This document shows, in pieces, positions 36,601 to 46,653 of a stretch of 64,000 nt of DNA; the stretch's first letter is position 1; each line of letters begins with the position of its first letter. A model generated the notes under the pieces. That model was not told the DNA's origin, ran no database searches, and saw only the letters and a program-made list of their open reading frames with translations. A program made the position numbers and the translations under genes. The DNA comes from Pseudomonas azadiae. GTDB lineage: Bacteria > Pseudomonadota > Gammaproteobacteria > Pseudomonadales > Pseudomonadaceae. The DNA lies in the NCBI RefSeq assembly GCF_019145355.1, contig NZ_JAHSTY010000001.1, forward strand, positions 496,001 to 560,000. Reading direction: 5' to 3'.

Positions 36601-39600
36601 GCTGGCGAAGGCCTCGACGCGCTCGACACTGGCGAACATCAGACGCGACTGCAGCACGTACGGATCGTGTTGCCTGGCGGTGATGTGATGATAAAGAATG
36701 CCTTCCTGCAACGGCGCCAGCGGGTAAATGTCCTGCACATTGGCCGCGCCGCCCGGCACCGTGGCGACGATGCGTTCGATGCTGGCCTGATCCAGTTCCA
36801 GCAGGCTGAGCATGCCTGGCGTGATGTGAGCACAGTTCGTCGCGATGCCGTTGGCCGGCACTTCGATTTCGCGACCGCTCCCCACGGCCGCCGCCAGCGC
36901 CGTCAATGTCGGCTGGTTGAACAGTACGCGCACGTCAGTGCTCAGATCGATCTGGCGCATGCGCTCAATGACGCTGACGGCGAGCAACGAGTGGCCGCCC
37001 AGTTCGAAGAAGTTATCGTGGCGGCCGACCTGTTCGACCTTGAGCACATCGCTCCAGATTTGAGCCAGCGCGATTTCCACCGCGCCTTGCGGCGCTTCGT
37101 ACGTGCGGCTCAGCCATGCACTTTGATTCGGGTCCGGCAAGGCGTTGCGGTCAAGTTTGCCATTGGCCGTCAGCGGCAAGGCCTCCAACTGCATGTAGGC
37201 CGCCGGCAGCAAGGCTTGCGGTAAGCGCGATTGCAGATGCTGGCGCAGGTCGTCGAGTTCCAACGAATCGCGCGCGGTGAACCAGGCCAGTAATTGACCG
37301 TCACGCACCTGTGCCACGGCGTCCCGCAGCGTCGGATAACTGACCAGCGCCGCTTCGATTTCCCCGAGTTCCACGCGCACGCCACGCAGTTTGACCTGGT
37401 CGTCGTTTCGCCCCAGATACTCCAGAGTGCCGTCGGCGCGCCAACGCACCAGGTCGCCCGTGCGATACATTCGCGCGCCGGGCTCGGCGCTGAACGGGTC
37501 GGCGCAGAACCGCTCGGCGGTCAATTCATCGCGGTTCAGGTATCCCCTGGCCAAGCCGGCGCCGGCGACGTACAGCTCACCCTTGACCCCTACTGGCAAT
37601 GGGTTCTGTTGTGCGTCGAGGACATACACCCTGGCATTGGCGATCGGCCGACCGATGTGCAACGCCTGCGCCGCATCGATACGACCCGACGTCGCCACCA
37701 CCGTGGCTTCGGTGGGTCCGTAGTTGTTTATCACGTCGAAGGTCTGATTGCGTGGGAATTGCCTGAGCTTGTCGCCGCCGATCAACAGTGTGCGCAAGGT
37801 CGGATGGCTCAGCCCGCGGCTGAACGCGTATTCAGCCACCGGCGTCGGCAGGAAACTGACCTGCAACGGCTGCGCCCGCCACCATTCGAGCAACTCATCG
37901 AGGTGTTCATTGCCGATCGATGCCGGTGGCAAATGCAGGGTCGCGCCCACACACAAGGCCGGCCAGACTTCCCAGGCCATGGCGTCAAAGCCGAAACCGG
38001 CGACACTGGCGGTATGGCTGCCGGCGTGCAAATCGAAGGCTGCGGCGTGCCAGTGCACGAGGTTTTCCAGGGTACGGTGTTCGACCATCACGCCCTTGGG
38101 CTGGCCAGTGGAGCCGGAGGTGTAAATCACGTAGGCAAGATTCTGTGGCGTCAAACCGTCGCCCTCAGGATTCTGTTCAGGCAGGTCAAGCCAATGCTCA
38201 TCACCAAGGTCAATCACCGGCACCGCCACCGCGCCCAGCGCCACGCCAGAGACCAGCAGGGCCAGCGGTGCACTGTCGGCCAGCAAGTAAGCGATGCGCT
38301 CGGCCGGATGCGCCGGGTCGATCGGTACATAGGCTGCGCCAGCCTTGAGCACCGCCAGCATGGCCAGCAGCATGTGCGGGTCACGCCGGGTGCAAATCGC
38401 CACCCGCGCGTCGGGCCTGACACCCAGCTCGAGCAGATAGTGCGCAAGGCGATTGGCCTGTTGATTGAGCTGCGCATAGGTCAGTTGCTGCTCGCCTGCT
38501 TGCACCGCCACCGCCTGAGGGTTGAGCAAGACCTGCGTTTCGAAGAGTCGGTGCACGGTTTGCGCTGGCGGGAAAGCCGCCGCGCTGGCGTTGAACTGCA
38601 TGAGCACCCGTTCGCGCTCGCATGGCGGCAGGATCGACAGTCGATTCAGCGCCCGCTGCGGGTTGTGCTCCAGCGCCGACACCAGCACCGCCAGCGCGCT
38701 GTGCATCAGGTCGCAGACCTGTTGCGCACCGACCTCGGGGCGCGTCAGCACCGACAGATCGAAACCTTCGCCCAGGTCGTTGATGCTCAGCGTCAGCGGG
38801 TAATGGCTGCGCCCTTCATGCGTTAGAAATTCGATCCCCTGCCACGCTGGTTCATCGGACTGGCGCGCGGCGCTGTGACGATAATTGAGCACCGAACTGA
38901 ACAGCGGCGACGGCGCGGCAACAGCACTGCAACGCTGGGCCAGCGCCAGTGAGGCGTGTTCGTGACCGAGCAGCGCGGCCAGCCGTTGATGCACAGCGCG
39001 CACTGCTGTGCTGACGCTGTGCTCGTTCACTTCGACGCGCAACGGCAAGGTATTGATGAACATACCCAGTGCTCGATCAGCGCCCGCGCCGCCCTGCATG
39101 CGACCGAGCAGCACCGTGCCGAACACCACGCACGGCTGCCCGGCCGTGGCCGCCAGCACCTGCGCCCACGCAAGGTGAAACAGGCTGGCGGCGCTTACCC
39201 CGACGCTGCGCGCCTGCGCCCGCAAGCGCTGGCTCAACTCAAGTGGCATTGCACTGACATACGCTTCAATATCGCGGCCATCACCGTCGATTTCACGCAA
39301 ACCGAACGGCAAGGTTGGCTCATCAATATCGCCGAGCATTTCGCGGAAAAACGTTTCGTGCTCCTGCTCGCTGACGCCGTGCCGTGCCTGCGCCACGTAG
39401 TTGCGGTACGGCGCTGGCGCCGGCAGTGGTTGAGTGTCGCCGAGCAGGCTGGCCTGCATCTCCTGACGCACCACCTCCAGGGCGGTGTGATCAAGGGCGA
39501 TATGATGGAACAGCAGCATGGCCACGACTCGCTCGTGCACGGGATCGTCGGCATACACCAGCCGCATCAGCGGCGCCTGGCCGAGATCGAGCCGCCATTG

Positions 39601-42600
39601 CCGGGCGGCAAAACGCGCTTGCAGCTGGGCGAGCACGTCACCGTCGGCGGCGTCCAGCGTCACGCCGTCCACCGCTAACGGCGCACGTCGCCAGACCACT
39701 TGCTGCGGACTGCGCACCCCCTCCCAGACCACGCTGGTGCGCAAAATATCGTGCCGCTCGATGACCCCTTGCAAGGCATTGACGAAGGCATACAGACGGT
39801 CGATGTTGGCAAAGGCCAGGCTCGATTGCAGCAGATACGGATCGCCCTGGCCGGCGCTGAGGTGGTGATAGAGAATGCCCTCCTGCAACGGCGCCAGCGG
39901 ATAAATGTCCTGCACATTGGCCGCACCGCCCGGCACGCTGGCGACGATGCGCTCGACACTGGCCTGATCCAGCTCGCTCAAGCTCAACATGTCCGCGGTG
40001 ATGTGACGGCAGTCATGCGCAATGCGATTGGCTGGCACGTCGATTTCGCGGCCACTGCCCAGCGTTGCCGCCAGCGCGGCGAGGGTCGGCTGACTGAACA
40101 GCACACGCACATCGGCGCTCAGACCGCGCTGACGCAGGCGCTCGATCAGGCTCACGGCGAGCAGCGAATGCCCACCAAGTTCGAAGAAATTATCATGACG
40201 CCCGACCTGTTCGATCTTGAGCAGATCGCTCCAGATCTGCGCCAACGCCTGTTCCAGCGGACCTTGCGGCGCTGCGTATTCATAGCTGAGCCAAGCACCG
40301 TGATCCGGCTCAGGCAAGGCCTTGCGGTCAATCTTGCCGTTGGCGGTCAACGGCAACGCCTCGACCCGGACATAAGCGGCGGGGATCAGCGCTTCGGGCA
40401 GCCGGCTCTGCAAGTGGCGACGCAAGTCGGCAATATCGACCGCGCCGCGCTCGCTGAACCACGCCAGCAGTCGCCCGTCCCGCACCAGCACCACCACATC
40501 CTGGATGGCACTATGCGCACTGAGCGCGGCTTCGATTTCGCCGGGTTCGATGCGTACGCCGCGCAGTTTGACCTGATCGTCATTACGCCCCAGATACTCG
40601 AGCGTGCCGTCCGCCCGCCAACGGGCAAGGTCACCGGTGCGGTACATGCGCCCGTGCGGTTTATCGCTGAACGGATCTTCGAGGAACATTTCGGCGGTCA
40701 GCGCCGGGCGATTCAGGTAACCGCGAGCGACGCCGGCGCCGCCGACATACAGCTCACCCTGGACGCCGACCGGTACCGGTTGTTGCTGACTGTCGAGTAA
40801 ATAGACGTTGGCATTGGCGATCGGTCGACCGATGTGCAACCCCTGCCCAGGCTCGATGCGCCCGGACGTTGCGACCACCGTGGCTTCGGTCGGTCCGTAG
40901 TTGTTTATCACCTCAAAGGTCTGGTCACCCGGGGACTGCCTGAGCTTGTCGCCGCCGATCAACAGCGTACGCAAGGTCGGATGGCCCAGCCCGCGACTGA
41001 ACGCGTATTCCGCTACCGGCGTCGGCAGGAAACTGACCTGCAACGGCTGCGCGCGCCACCATTCAAGCAACTCATCAAGGTGTTCGTTGCCTATCGATGC
41101 CGGCGGCAGATGTACAGTGGCGCCAACACACAGAGCGGGCCAGACCTCCCAGGCCATGGCGTCAAAGCCAAACCCGGCGACGCTGGCGGTATGGCTGCCG
41201 GCGCGAAGATCGAAGGCTTCAGCGTGCCAATGCACGAGGTTTTCCAGCGTGCAATGTTCGACCATCACCCCTTTCGGTTGGCCGGTGGAGCCAGAGGTGT
41301 AAATTACATAGGCGAGATGGGCCGGAGTCAGCGCTGGCAACCGCGGGTTGTCGTCGGACAAATGCGCCCAGCCATCGCTGTCCAGGTCGACCAATGGCAC
41401 GGTGCCGAGCAACGCGCGGGTCGAGGCGTCGGCCAGCACTGCGAGCGGATCGCAGTCCTGCAGCAGATAGGCGATGCGCTCGCGAGGATGGGCCGGATCG
41501 ATCGGCACATAAGCGCCGCCTGCCTTGAGAATCGCCAGCAATGCCACGAACATCTGCGGGCTGCGGCGCAGGCACACGGCGATGCGATCATTGGGCTGCA
41601 CGCCGAGGTCGATCAGGTGATGGGACAGGCGATTGGCGCGCTGATTCAGCTGGGCATAACTCAAACGCTGCTCGCCCTGCACCGCAGCCCACGCGTCGGG
41701 ATTGGCCAACGCTTGCACTTCGACCAAACGCTGCACGGTCTGCGCCGGCGGGAATGACTGCGCGGTGTCATTGAAACCGAACAATACCTGCTGGCGTTCG
41801 CCCGGCGAGACAATCGACAACTGCCGCACCGGCACTGTCGGCGAGTCATCGAGAGCGTCCACCAGACTGTGTAAAGCGGTTTGCAAGTAATCGCAAACGC
41901 GCACGCCGTCCACCTGCGGCACCGCCTGTACATTCAAAAGGAAACCGTCACCGAGGTCGTCGACGCTGACCACCAGCGGGTAATTGCTGCGCTCGCGCGA
42001 GCAGAGCATTTCTATGCCGTCCCAGGCCGGCGTGGCCGCGCCTGGCTGACTGTGGCGGTAATTGAGCAGCGTGCTGAACAGCGGCAGCGTCGCGGCGACA
42101 CCGCTGCAGCGCTGGGCCAGCGCCAGTGAAGCCTGCTCATGCCCGAGCAACTGGGCCAGACGTTGATGGGTGGCGCGCACGCTGTCCTGCACCGATTCGG
42201 CGCCGACAGTGACGCGCACTGGCAAGGTGTTGATGAACATGCCCAACGCGCGATCAGCGCCCTCGCCGCCTTGCAGGCGCCCGAGCAGCACGGTGCCGAA
42301 AACCACGTCCTGCTGGCCTGAAACCCGCGCCAGGACTTGCGCCCAGGCTTGATGCACCACGCTGGCGATGCTGATACCGAGGCGCCGGGACAACTCGCGC
42401 AGACGTCGGCCAAGGTCATCGTCCAGGGCTAACTGGCTGTCGACAATGGCGCTACCATCGCCGAGCACGTCCTGCACACCGAACGCCAGGGTGGGTTGAT
42501 GGATGTCGCCGAGCATGTCGCGAAAAAATTGCACTTGCGCCTCTTCATCGCTGCCCGCGCGGGCATGCGCCACATAGTTGCGATATTGCACCGCTGGCGG

Positions 42601-45600
42601 CAGATCTTCCGTGCGCCCGTGCATCAGGTCGCTTATTTGCGCCACGAGCACGTCCAGCGCGGTATGGTCGAGGATCATGTGATGCATCAGCAGGATGCCG
42701 ACCCAGCGCTGATTGGCCCGGTCTTCGGTGTAGGCAAAACGCATCAGCGGCGCCTGTTTCAGATCGAGACGATAGTGACGCGGATCGAAACGTGCCTGCA
42801 TCTGCTCCAGCACATCCCCGGTCAGGCTGTCGGCATCCACCCGCTCAAGGTTCAGCGGTGCCTCGCGCCAGACCACTTGCACCGGTTCCTCCAGGCCTTC
42901 CCAGACCACGCCGGTACGCAGGATGTCGTGCCGCACAATCACGCGGTTCATGGCAAGCACAAAGGTTTTGATCCGCGCCAGGTCATCGAACGCGAACTGC
43001 GCCTGCAACACGTAGGGGTCGCCGCTGTTCGTGGCGAGGTGGTGATAGAGAATTCCCGCCTGCAATGGCGCCAGTGCATAGATGTCTTGAACATTAGCGA
43101 CACCGCCGGGCACGCTGGCAAGCACCGTGTCGATGCCGGCCTGATCGAGGTTGGCCAACGGCAATTGCTGCGGGGTGATCGACGTGCAGCCGGGCTCGAT
43201 GCGATTGGCCGGTACGGCATAAGCCTGCGCCACACCAAGGGTCGCCGCCAACGCCGCCACGCTCGGCTGCCCGAACAGTACCCGCACATCGCAGTGCAGG
43301 TCGTGCTGGCGCATGCGTTCGACCAGCTTGACCGCCAGCAGCGAATGCCCGCCCAACTCGAAAAAGTTCTCATGCCTGCCCACTTGCTCGACACCGAGCA
43401 AACTTTGCCAGATGCCGGCAATCAGGCTTTCCACCGCGCCCTGGGGCGCCTCGAATCCGCGTCGCGCATACGCTTCGCTGTCCGGCGGCGGCAACGCCTT
43501 GCGGTCAAGTTTACCGTTGGTGGTCAGCGGCAAGGCGTCGAGACGCACGAACGCACTTGGCACCATGTAATCAGCCAGCGAGTTCAGCAGCGCGTCGCGC
43601 AGGTGCGCCACGCTCGGTTCTTCGCCGTCGTCAGCGATCCAGTACGCGACCAGTCGCGGGTCGCCGGGGCTGTCTTCACGGGCAATGACCACAGCTTCGC
43701 GCACGCCGGCGCAGGCCGACAGACGCGCTTGAATTTCGCCGAGTTCGATGCGAAAACCGCGGATCTTCACCTGATCATCGTTGCGCCCCAGATAGTCGAG
43801 ACTACCGTCGGCTGCCCAGCGGGCCAAGTCACCGGTTTTGTACAGGCGCGCATCGGCGGCGCTGCTGAAAGGGTCGCGAATGAAGCGCTCGGCGGTAAGC
43901 TGCGCACGATTCAGATAACCCCGCGCCACCCCGGCGCCACCGACATACAACTCGCCCGTCACACCGACCGGCACCGGTTCACCTTGAGGGTCGAGCAGGT
44001 ACAGTTGCAGGTCGGGAATTGGCACGCCGATCGGACTGACCCCGAGCCGTTGCGCATCGGTGGCCTGCAGTGGGCGACAGGTCACGTGCACCGTGGTTTC
44101 GGTGATGCCGTACATGTTCACCAACCGGGTACCGGCGTTGCCGACACGGGCATACCACGGTTTCAGCAACTGCGGCTCGAGCGCTTCGCCGCCGAAAATC
44201 ACCTCCCGCAGCGAATGCTGCAGCACACTGCGGCCCTGCGCGTCGATCAACTGGCGGAACGCGCTGGGTGTTTGGTTAAGCACGGTCACGCCGCTGCGGC
44301 ATAGCAACGCATAGCACTCCTGCGGCGCACGGCTGACGCTTTGCGGGACCAGCAGCAATTGCCCACCGAACGCCAGCGCGCCCCAGATTTCCCACACCGA
44401 GAAATCGAAGGCGAACGAGTGGAACAGCGCCCAGACGTCGCGCTCATTGAAGTGAAACCAGTGCGACGTAGCGCAAAACAGCCGCGCCACGTTGCGATGC
44501 TCGACCATGACGCCCTTGGGCAAACCGGTGGAGCCAGAGGTGTAGATCACGTAAGCCAGATGCGCAGGGGTCAACCCGGCGATCTGCGGATTGCTTTCGG
44601 ATTCGGCGTGAAGATGCTGACTGTCGAGGTCGATCAGCGGCACGTCGAGCGCACCGACGCGAGCCCGCGTAGCGGTTTGCAGCAGCAGCGCGACCGGCGC
44701 GCTGTCCTGCAAGGTGAAGGCGATTCGCTCTTGCGGATACGCCGGGTCGATCGGTACATAAGCGGCGCCGGCCTTGAGTACGCCAAGCAAGCCGATGATC
44801 ATTTGCGGGCCACGCTCGACGCAGATCGCCACACGATCGTCCGGCCGAATTCCAATAGCCAGCAAGTGATGGGCGACCCGGTTGGCGCGGCGATTGAGCT
44901 CGCCGTAGCTGAGGGTCTGCTCGTCAAATAGCAATGCGGTGGCGTCCGGCCGGGTCTGCGCGTGAGTTTCGAATTGCCGATGGATCAACGGCGTATCAGG
45001 GAAGTGCGCGAGCGTTGCATGGGCGCCGTGCAATAGCTGTTCGCGCTCGGCTTGCGGCAGGATGCGAATGCTGTGCAGCGGCGTGGGCGCGGCCGCCTGC
45101 AAGGCATCGACCAGGCCTTGCAATGTAGTCTGCAGATACTCGCCGATCCGTTGCGCACCAAGACTGGCCTCGGCCAGGGCGGTGATGCGCAAATCTTCGC
45201 CTAAATCGTCAATGTTGACGGTCAACGGGTAGTTGGTGCGCTCCCGCGCGCCCAATACCTGCACACCCGGGGCGATATCGATGATCTCGGCAACTTCGTC
45301 AACACTGCTGTGACGGTAATTGAGGATCGCGCTGAACAGTGGCGTCGGCACTGCCACCGCGCTGCAGCGCTGGGCCAGCGCCAGCGAGGCTTGCTCATGG
45401 CCGAGCAACCCGGTCAGGCGACGATGGGTCAGCAACACGCCGGCGCGCACATCGTCGGCACCGACGTCGACCCGCAGCGGCAAGGTGTTGATGAACATCC
45501 CCAATGCGTGTTCGCCGCCCTCGCCGGCCGCCATCCGCCCGAGCAGTACGGTGCCGAACACCACCGCCGTTCGCCCGGACAATTCGCCGAGAACCCGCGC

Positions 45601-46629
45601 CAACACCAAGTGCATGACACTGGCCACACTTACCCCCAACTGCCGCGCCTGCTCGCGCAATTGGAGACTCAGGGCCCTGTCGAGCATCAGCGAGGCTTCC
45701 TCGATCAAATGCCCGTCGCCCTTTACATCCCGCAATCCGCAGGGCAGCGTCGGCTCGTCGATGTCGGCGAGCATCTCGCGGAAAAACGCCTCATGGGCCG
45801 GCTTGTTCGCGGCCAGCCTGGCGCGCGCGAGGTGATCGCGATAGGGCACCGGCGCCGCCACCTGGGCGCTCTGCCCGAGCAGAAAGGCCTGCGCTTCGCG
45901 GCGTATCACATCCAGCGCAAGGTGGTCCATGATCAAGTGATGGAACAGCAACAAGGCAACTATGCGACCATTGGCGGGATCGTCGGCAAACACCAGGCGC
46001 AGCAGCGGCGCCTGCTGAACATCGAGGCGCAAGTGCTGCGGATCGTGGCGTCGCAGCAGTTGCCCGAGCGCGTCATCGCTGCCGCTCACCTCAAACTCTT
46101 CGCAGTGCAACGAAGCCTTGCGCTGGACCACTTGCAGCGGTTCGTCCAGGCGCTCCCAGATAAACGAAGTGCGCAAAATGTCGTGGCGTCCGATCATCCA
46201 TTGCAATGCGTCGGCGAAGGCCTGCAGGCGCTCTCGGCTGGCAAAGGCAAATCGCGCCTGCGAAACGTAAGGGTCGCCCGCCTCGGCGGACAAATGCAGG
46301 TAAAGCATGCCCTCCTGCAGAGGTGCCAAGGGGTAGATGTCCTGAAGATTCGCTGCCCCCCCTGGCACGTCCGCGACGATGCGGTCGAGGCTGGTTTGAT
46401 CCAGCGTCACCAGCGGCAACATGTCCGGGGTGATGCGAAAGGCCGGGCTCAACCAATCGCCGTTGTGCCGGGCAACCAACTCCAGCAGTTGCGCCTTGTG
46501 GGCAGCGAGGCTGTCCCACAGCGCATCGTCCAGCGCGTCGTCACTGCCCAGAATGACCAAGTCTTCATCTTCCTGTTGAAGGCGGATCGCACGGGTGGAA
46601 ATAACGGCCAACAGTTCGCTGAAATGCAT
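33664..46629 (-). CDS. Lipopeptide NRPS, second subunit: modules 3 to 6
   Basis: This 4321-residue synthetase has a TubC-like docking domain (1-55) and four C-A-T modules. Carrier sites (LGGHSLL) are near residues 1093, 2151, 3213 and 4276. Adenylation codes read by eye: A3 DFWNIGMVHK (Thr), A4 DAWFLGNVVK (Leu), A5 DAWFLGNVVK (Leu), A6 DVWHMSLVDK (Ser). All four C domains end their active site in DH (HHLIMDH, HHMILDH, and two HHIALDH) and carry the upstream motif of dual condensation/epimerisation domains. In C3 that motif lacks its first His (YLHLSAEAGD), and in C6 the final GD is HD (HHITARQHD). No separate E domain is present. A4 and A5 are nearly identical over the core. The start ATG 46629 has only a weak AGGTT upstream. 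The protein ends soon after the last carrier domain without a TE and passes the chain to the third subunit. Confidence 0.95.
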   Translation of the reverse strand: MHFSELLAVISTRAIRLQQEDEDLVILGSDDALDDALWDSLAAHKAQLLELVARHNGDWLSPAFRITPDMLPLVTLDQTSLDRIVADVPGGAANLQDIYPLAPLQEGMLYLHLSAEAGDPYVSQARFAFASRERLQAFADALQWMIGRHDILRTSFIWERLDEPLQVVQRKASLHCEEFEVSGSDDALGQLLRRHDPQHLRLDVQQAPLLRLVFADDPANGRIVALLLFHHLIMDHLALDVIRREAQAFLLGQSAQVAAPVPYRDHLARARLAANKPAHEAFFREMLADIDEPTLPCGLRDVKGDGHLIEEASLMLDRALSLQLREQARQLGVSVASVMHLVLARVLGELSGRTAVVFGTVLLGRMAAGEGGEHALGMFINTLPLRVDVGADDVRAGVLLTHRRLTGLLGHEQASLALAQRCSAVAVPTPLFSAILNYRHSSVDEVAEIIDIAPGVQVLGARERTNYPLTVNIDDLGEDLRITALAEASLGAQRIGEYLQTTLQGLVDALQAAAPTPLHSIRILPQAEREQLLHGAHATLAHFPDTPLIHRQFETHAQTRPDATALLFDEQTLSYGELNRRANRVAHHLLAIGIRPDDRVAICVERGPQMIIGLLGVLKAGAAYVPIDPAYPQERIAFTLQDSAPVALLLQTATRARVGALDVPLIDLDSQHLHAESESNPQIAGLTPAHLAYVIYTSGSTGLPKGVMVEHRNVARLFCATSHWFHFNERDVWALFHSFAFDFSVWEIWGALAFGGQLLLVPQSVSRAPQECYALLCRSGVTVLNQTPSAFRQLIDAQGRSVLQHSLREVIFGGEALEPQLLKPWYARVGNAGTRLVNMYGITETTVHVTCRPLQATDAQRLGVSPIGVPIPDLQLYLLDPQGEPVPVGVTGELYVGGAGVARGYLNRAQLTAERFIRDPFSSAADARLYKTGDLARWAADGSLDYLGRNDDQVKIRGFRIELGEIQARLSACAGVREAVVIAREDSPGDPRLVAYWIADDGEEPSVAHLRDALLNSLADYMVPSAFVRLDALPLTTNGKLDRKALPPPDSEAYARRGFEAPQGAVESLIAGIWQSLLGVEQVGRHENFFELGGHSLLAVKLVERMRQHDLHCDVRVLFGQPSVAALAATLGVAQAYAVPANRIEPGCTSITPQQLPLANLDQAGIDTVLASVPGGVANVQDIYALAPLQAGILYHHLATNSGDPYVLQAQFAFDDLARIKTFVLAMNRVIVRHDILRTGVVWEGLEEPVQVVWREAPLNLERVDADSLTGDVLEQMQARFDPRHYRLDLKQAPLMRFAYTEDRANQRWVGILLMHHMILDHTALDVLVAQISDLMHGRTEDLPPAVQYRNYVAHARAGSDEEAQVQFFRDMLGDIHQPTLAFGVQDVLGDGSAIVDSQLALDDDLGRRLRELSRRLGISIASVVHQAWAQVLARVSGQQDVVFGTVLLGRLQGGEGADRALGMFINTLPVRVTVGAESVQDSVRATHQRLAQLLGHEQASLALAQRCSGVAATLPLFSTLLNYRHSQPGAATPAWDGIEMLCSRERSNYPLVVSVDDLGDGFLLNVQAVPQVDGVRVCDYLQTALHSLVDALDDSPTVPVRQLSIVSPGERQQVLFGFNDTAQSFPPAQTVQRLVEVQALANPDAWAAVQGEQRLSYAQLNQRANRLSHHLIDLGVQPNDRIAVCLRRSPQMFVALLAILKAGGAYVPIDPAHPRERIAYLLQDCDPLAVLADASTRALLGTVPLVDLDSDGWAHLSDDNPRLPALTPAHLAYVIYTSGSTGQPKGVMVEHCTLENLVHWHAEAFDLRAGSHTASVAGFGFDAMAWEVWPALCVGATVHLPPASIGNEHLDELLEWWRAQPLQVSFLPTPVAEYAFSRGLGHPTLRTLLIGGDKLRQSPGDQTFEVINNYGPTEATVVATSGRIEPGQGLHIGRPIANANVYLLDSQQQPVPVGVQGELYVGGAGVARGYLNRPALTAEMFLEDPFSDKPHGRMYRTGDLARWRADGTLEYLGRNDDQVKLRGVRIEPGEIEAALSAHSAIQDVVVLVRDGRLLAWFSERGAVDIADLRRHLQSRLPEALIPAAYVRVEALPLTANGKIDRKALPEPDHGAWLSYEYAAPQGPLEQALAQIWSDLLKIEQVGRHDNFFELGGHSLLAVSLIERLRQRGLSADVRVLFSQPTLAALAATLGSGREIDVPANRIAHDCRHITADMLSLSELDQASVERIVASVPGGAANVQDIYPLAPLQEGILYHHLSAGQGDPYLLQSSLAFANIDRLYAFVNALQGVIERHDILRTSVVWEGVRSPQQVVWRRAPLAVDGVTLDAADGDVLAQLQARFAARQWRLDLGQAPLMRLVYADDPVHERVVAMLLFHHIALDHTALEVVRQEMQASLLGDTQPLPAPAPYRNYVAQARHGVSEQEHETFFREMLGDIDEPTLPFGLREIDGDGRDIEAYVSAMPLELSQRLRAQARSVGVSAASLFHLAWAQVLAATAGQPCVVFGTVLLGRMQGGAGADRALGMFINTLPLRVEVNEHSVSTAVRAVHQRLAALLGHEHASLALAQRCSAVAAPSPLFSSVLNYRHSAARQSDEPAWQGIEFLTHEGRSHYPLTLSINDLGEGFDLSVLTRPEVGAQQVCDLMHSALAVLVSALEHNPQRALNRLSILPPCERERVLMQFNASAAAFPPAQTVHRLFETQVLLNPQAVAVQAGEQQLTYAQLNQQANRLAHYLLELGVRPDARVAICTRRDPHMLLAMLAVLKAGAAYVPIDPAHPAERIAYLLADSAPLALLVSGVALGAVAVPVIDLGDEHWLDLPEQNPEGDGLTPQNLAYVIYTSGSTGQPKGVMVEHRTLENLVHWHAAAFDLHAGSHTASVAGFGFDAMAWEVWPALCVGATLHLPPASIGNEHLDELLEWWRAQPLQVSFLPTPVAEYAFSRGLSHPTLRTLLIGGDKLRQFPRNQTFDVINNYGPTEATVVATSGRIDAAQALHIGRPIANARVYVLDAQQNPLPVGVKGELYVAGAGLARGYLNRDELTAERFCADPFSAEPGARMYRTGDLVRWRADGTLEYLGRNDDQVKLRGVRVELGEIEAALVSYPTLRDAVAQVRDGQLLAWFTARDSLELDDLRQHLQSRLPQALLPAAYMQLEALPLTANGKLDRNALPDPNQSAWLSRTYEAPQGAVEIALAQIWSDVLKVEQVGRHDNFFELGGHSLLAVSVIERMRQIDLSTDVRVLFNQPTLTALAAAVGSGREIEVPANGIATNCAHITPGMLSLLELDQASIERIVATVPGGAANVQDIYPLAPLQEGILYHHITARQHDPYVLQSRLMFASVERVEAFASALRQVMARHDILRTAIVWQGLAAPVQVVWREAELPVEEVTIEQLSTRSLDLGQAPLIRLLYARDPASEQVAGVLLFHHIALDHTALEVVREEMQISLCGEQRPLPPAVPYRNYVAQARLGISEAEHEGFFRDMLGDIDEPTLPFGLHEVNAEAGTYAEAGLALPDALAQRLRSQARQRGISVASVFHLAWARVLGATSGQERVVFGTVLMGRMQGGAGADRGLGMFINTLPLRVDLGAQAVQAALAATHGQLTGLLAHEHASLALAQRCSRIAAPAPLFSAMLNYRHGSATPAQAHPAWQGIETLHSEERTNYPLSLNVDDLDTGFRLTAITSAEVGALRLCTYMETALHGLVDALEQTPQQPIDQVPVLPDAERQRLLFDFNATAVAYNLQQTLHGLFEAQVLRTPHAVAVQIAGQHLDFQQLNEHANRLAHHLIQLGVQADSRVAICVERSVAMVVGLLAILKAGGGYVPLDPDYPVERIAYMLADSAPVAVLVQGSTAALAGTLTVPAINLEEQVWGDLPATNPQINGLTSAHLAYVIYTSGSTGQPKGVANEHSAVVNRLLWMQDAYALTPADTVLQKTPFSFDVSVWEFFWPLMTGARLLLARPGGHKEPAYLSELIEREHVTTAHFVPSMLDVFLAHGQIERCAALRQVMCSGEALPGSLVRRFKQHLPASQLHNLYGPTEAAVDVTAWNCAGPLLDTPDNTPIGKPIANTRMYILNAQQQPVPQGVVGELYIGGVQVARGYLNRAELSAERFLRDPFNQQAQARMYRTGDIARYRADGNIEYLGRNDDQVKIRGLRIELGEIQACLSRIDGVQEAAVLAREDVPGNKRLVAYYTGSRLDIDLLRAALLHALPDYMVPATYIHLERLPLSPNGKLDRKALPAPNQDALVSRPYEAPVGAVEITLARLWCELLNVERIGRHDHFFELGGHSLLAVSLVGRLQQEGMEADVRALFEQPTLAGYAAITERMEIVL

Positions 46630-46653
46630 GGGATAACCTGCTGTAAAGACGAG

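Noticed and set aside
35299..37224. Long plus-strand frames antisense to the NRPS genes (for example 641 codons here, 510 at 37294, 602 at 42496 and 49539)
   Set aside because: They are mirror frames of high-GC NRPS coding sequence, recur at equivalent places in each module, and show no domains or start signals.
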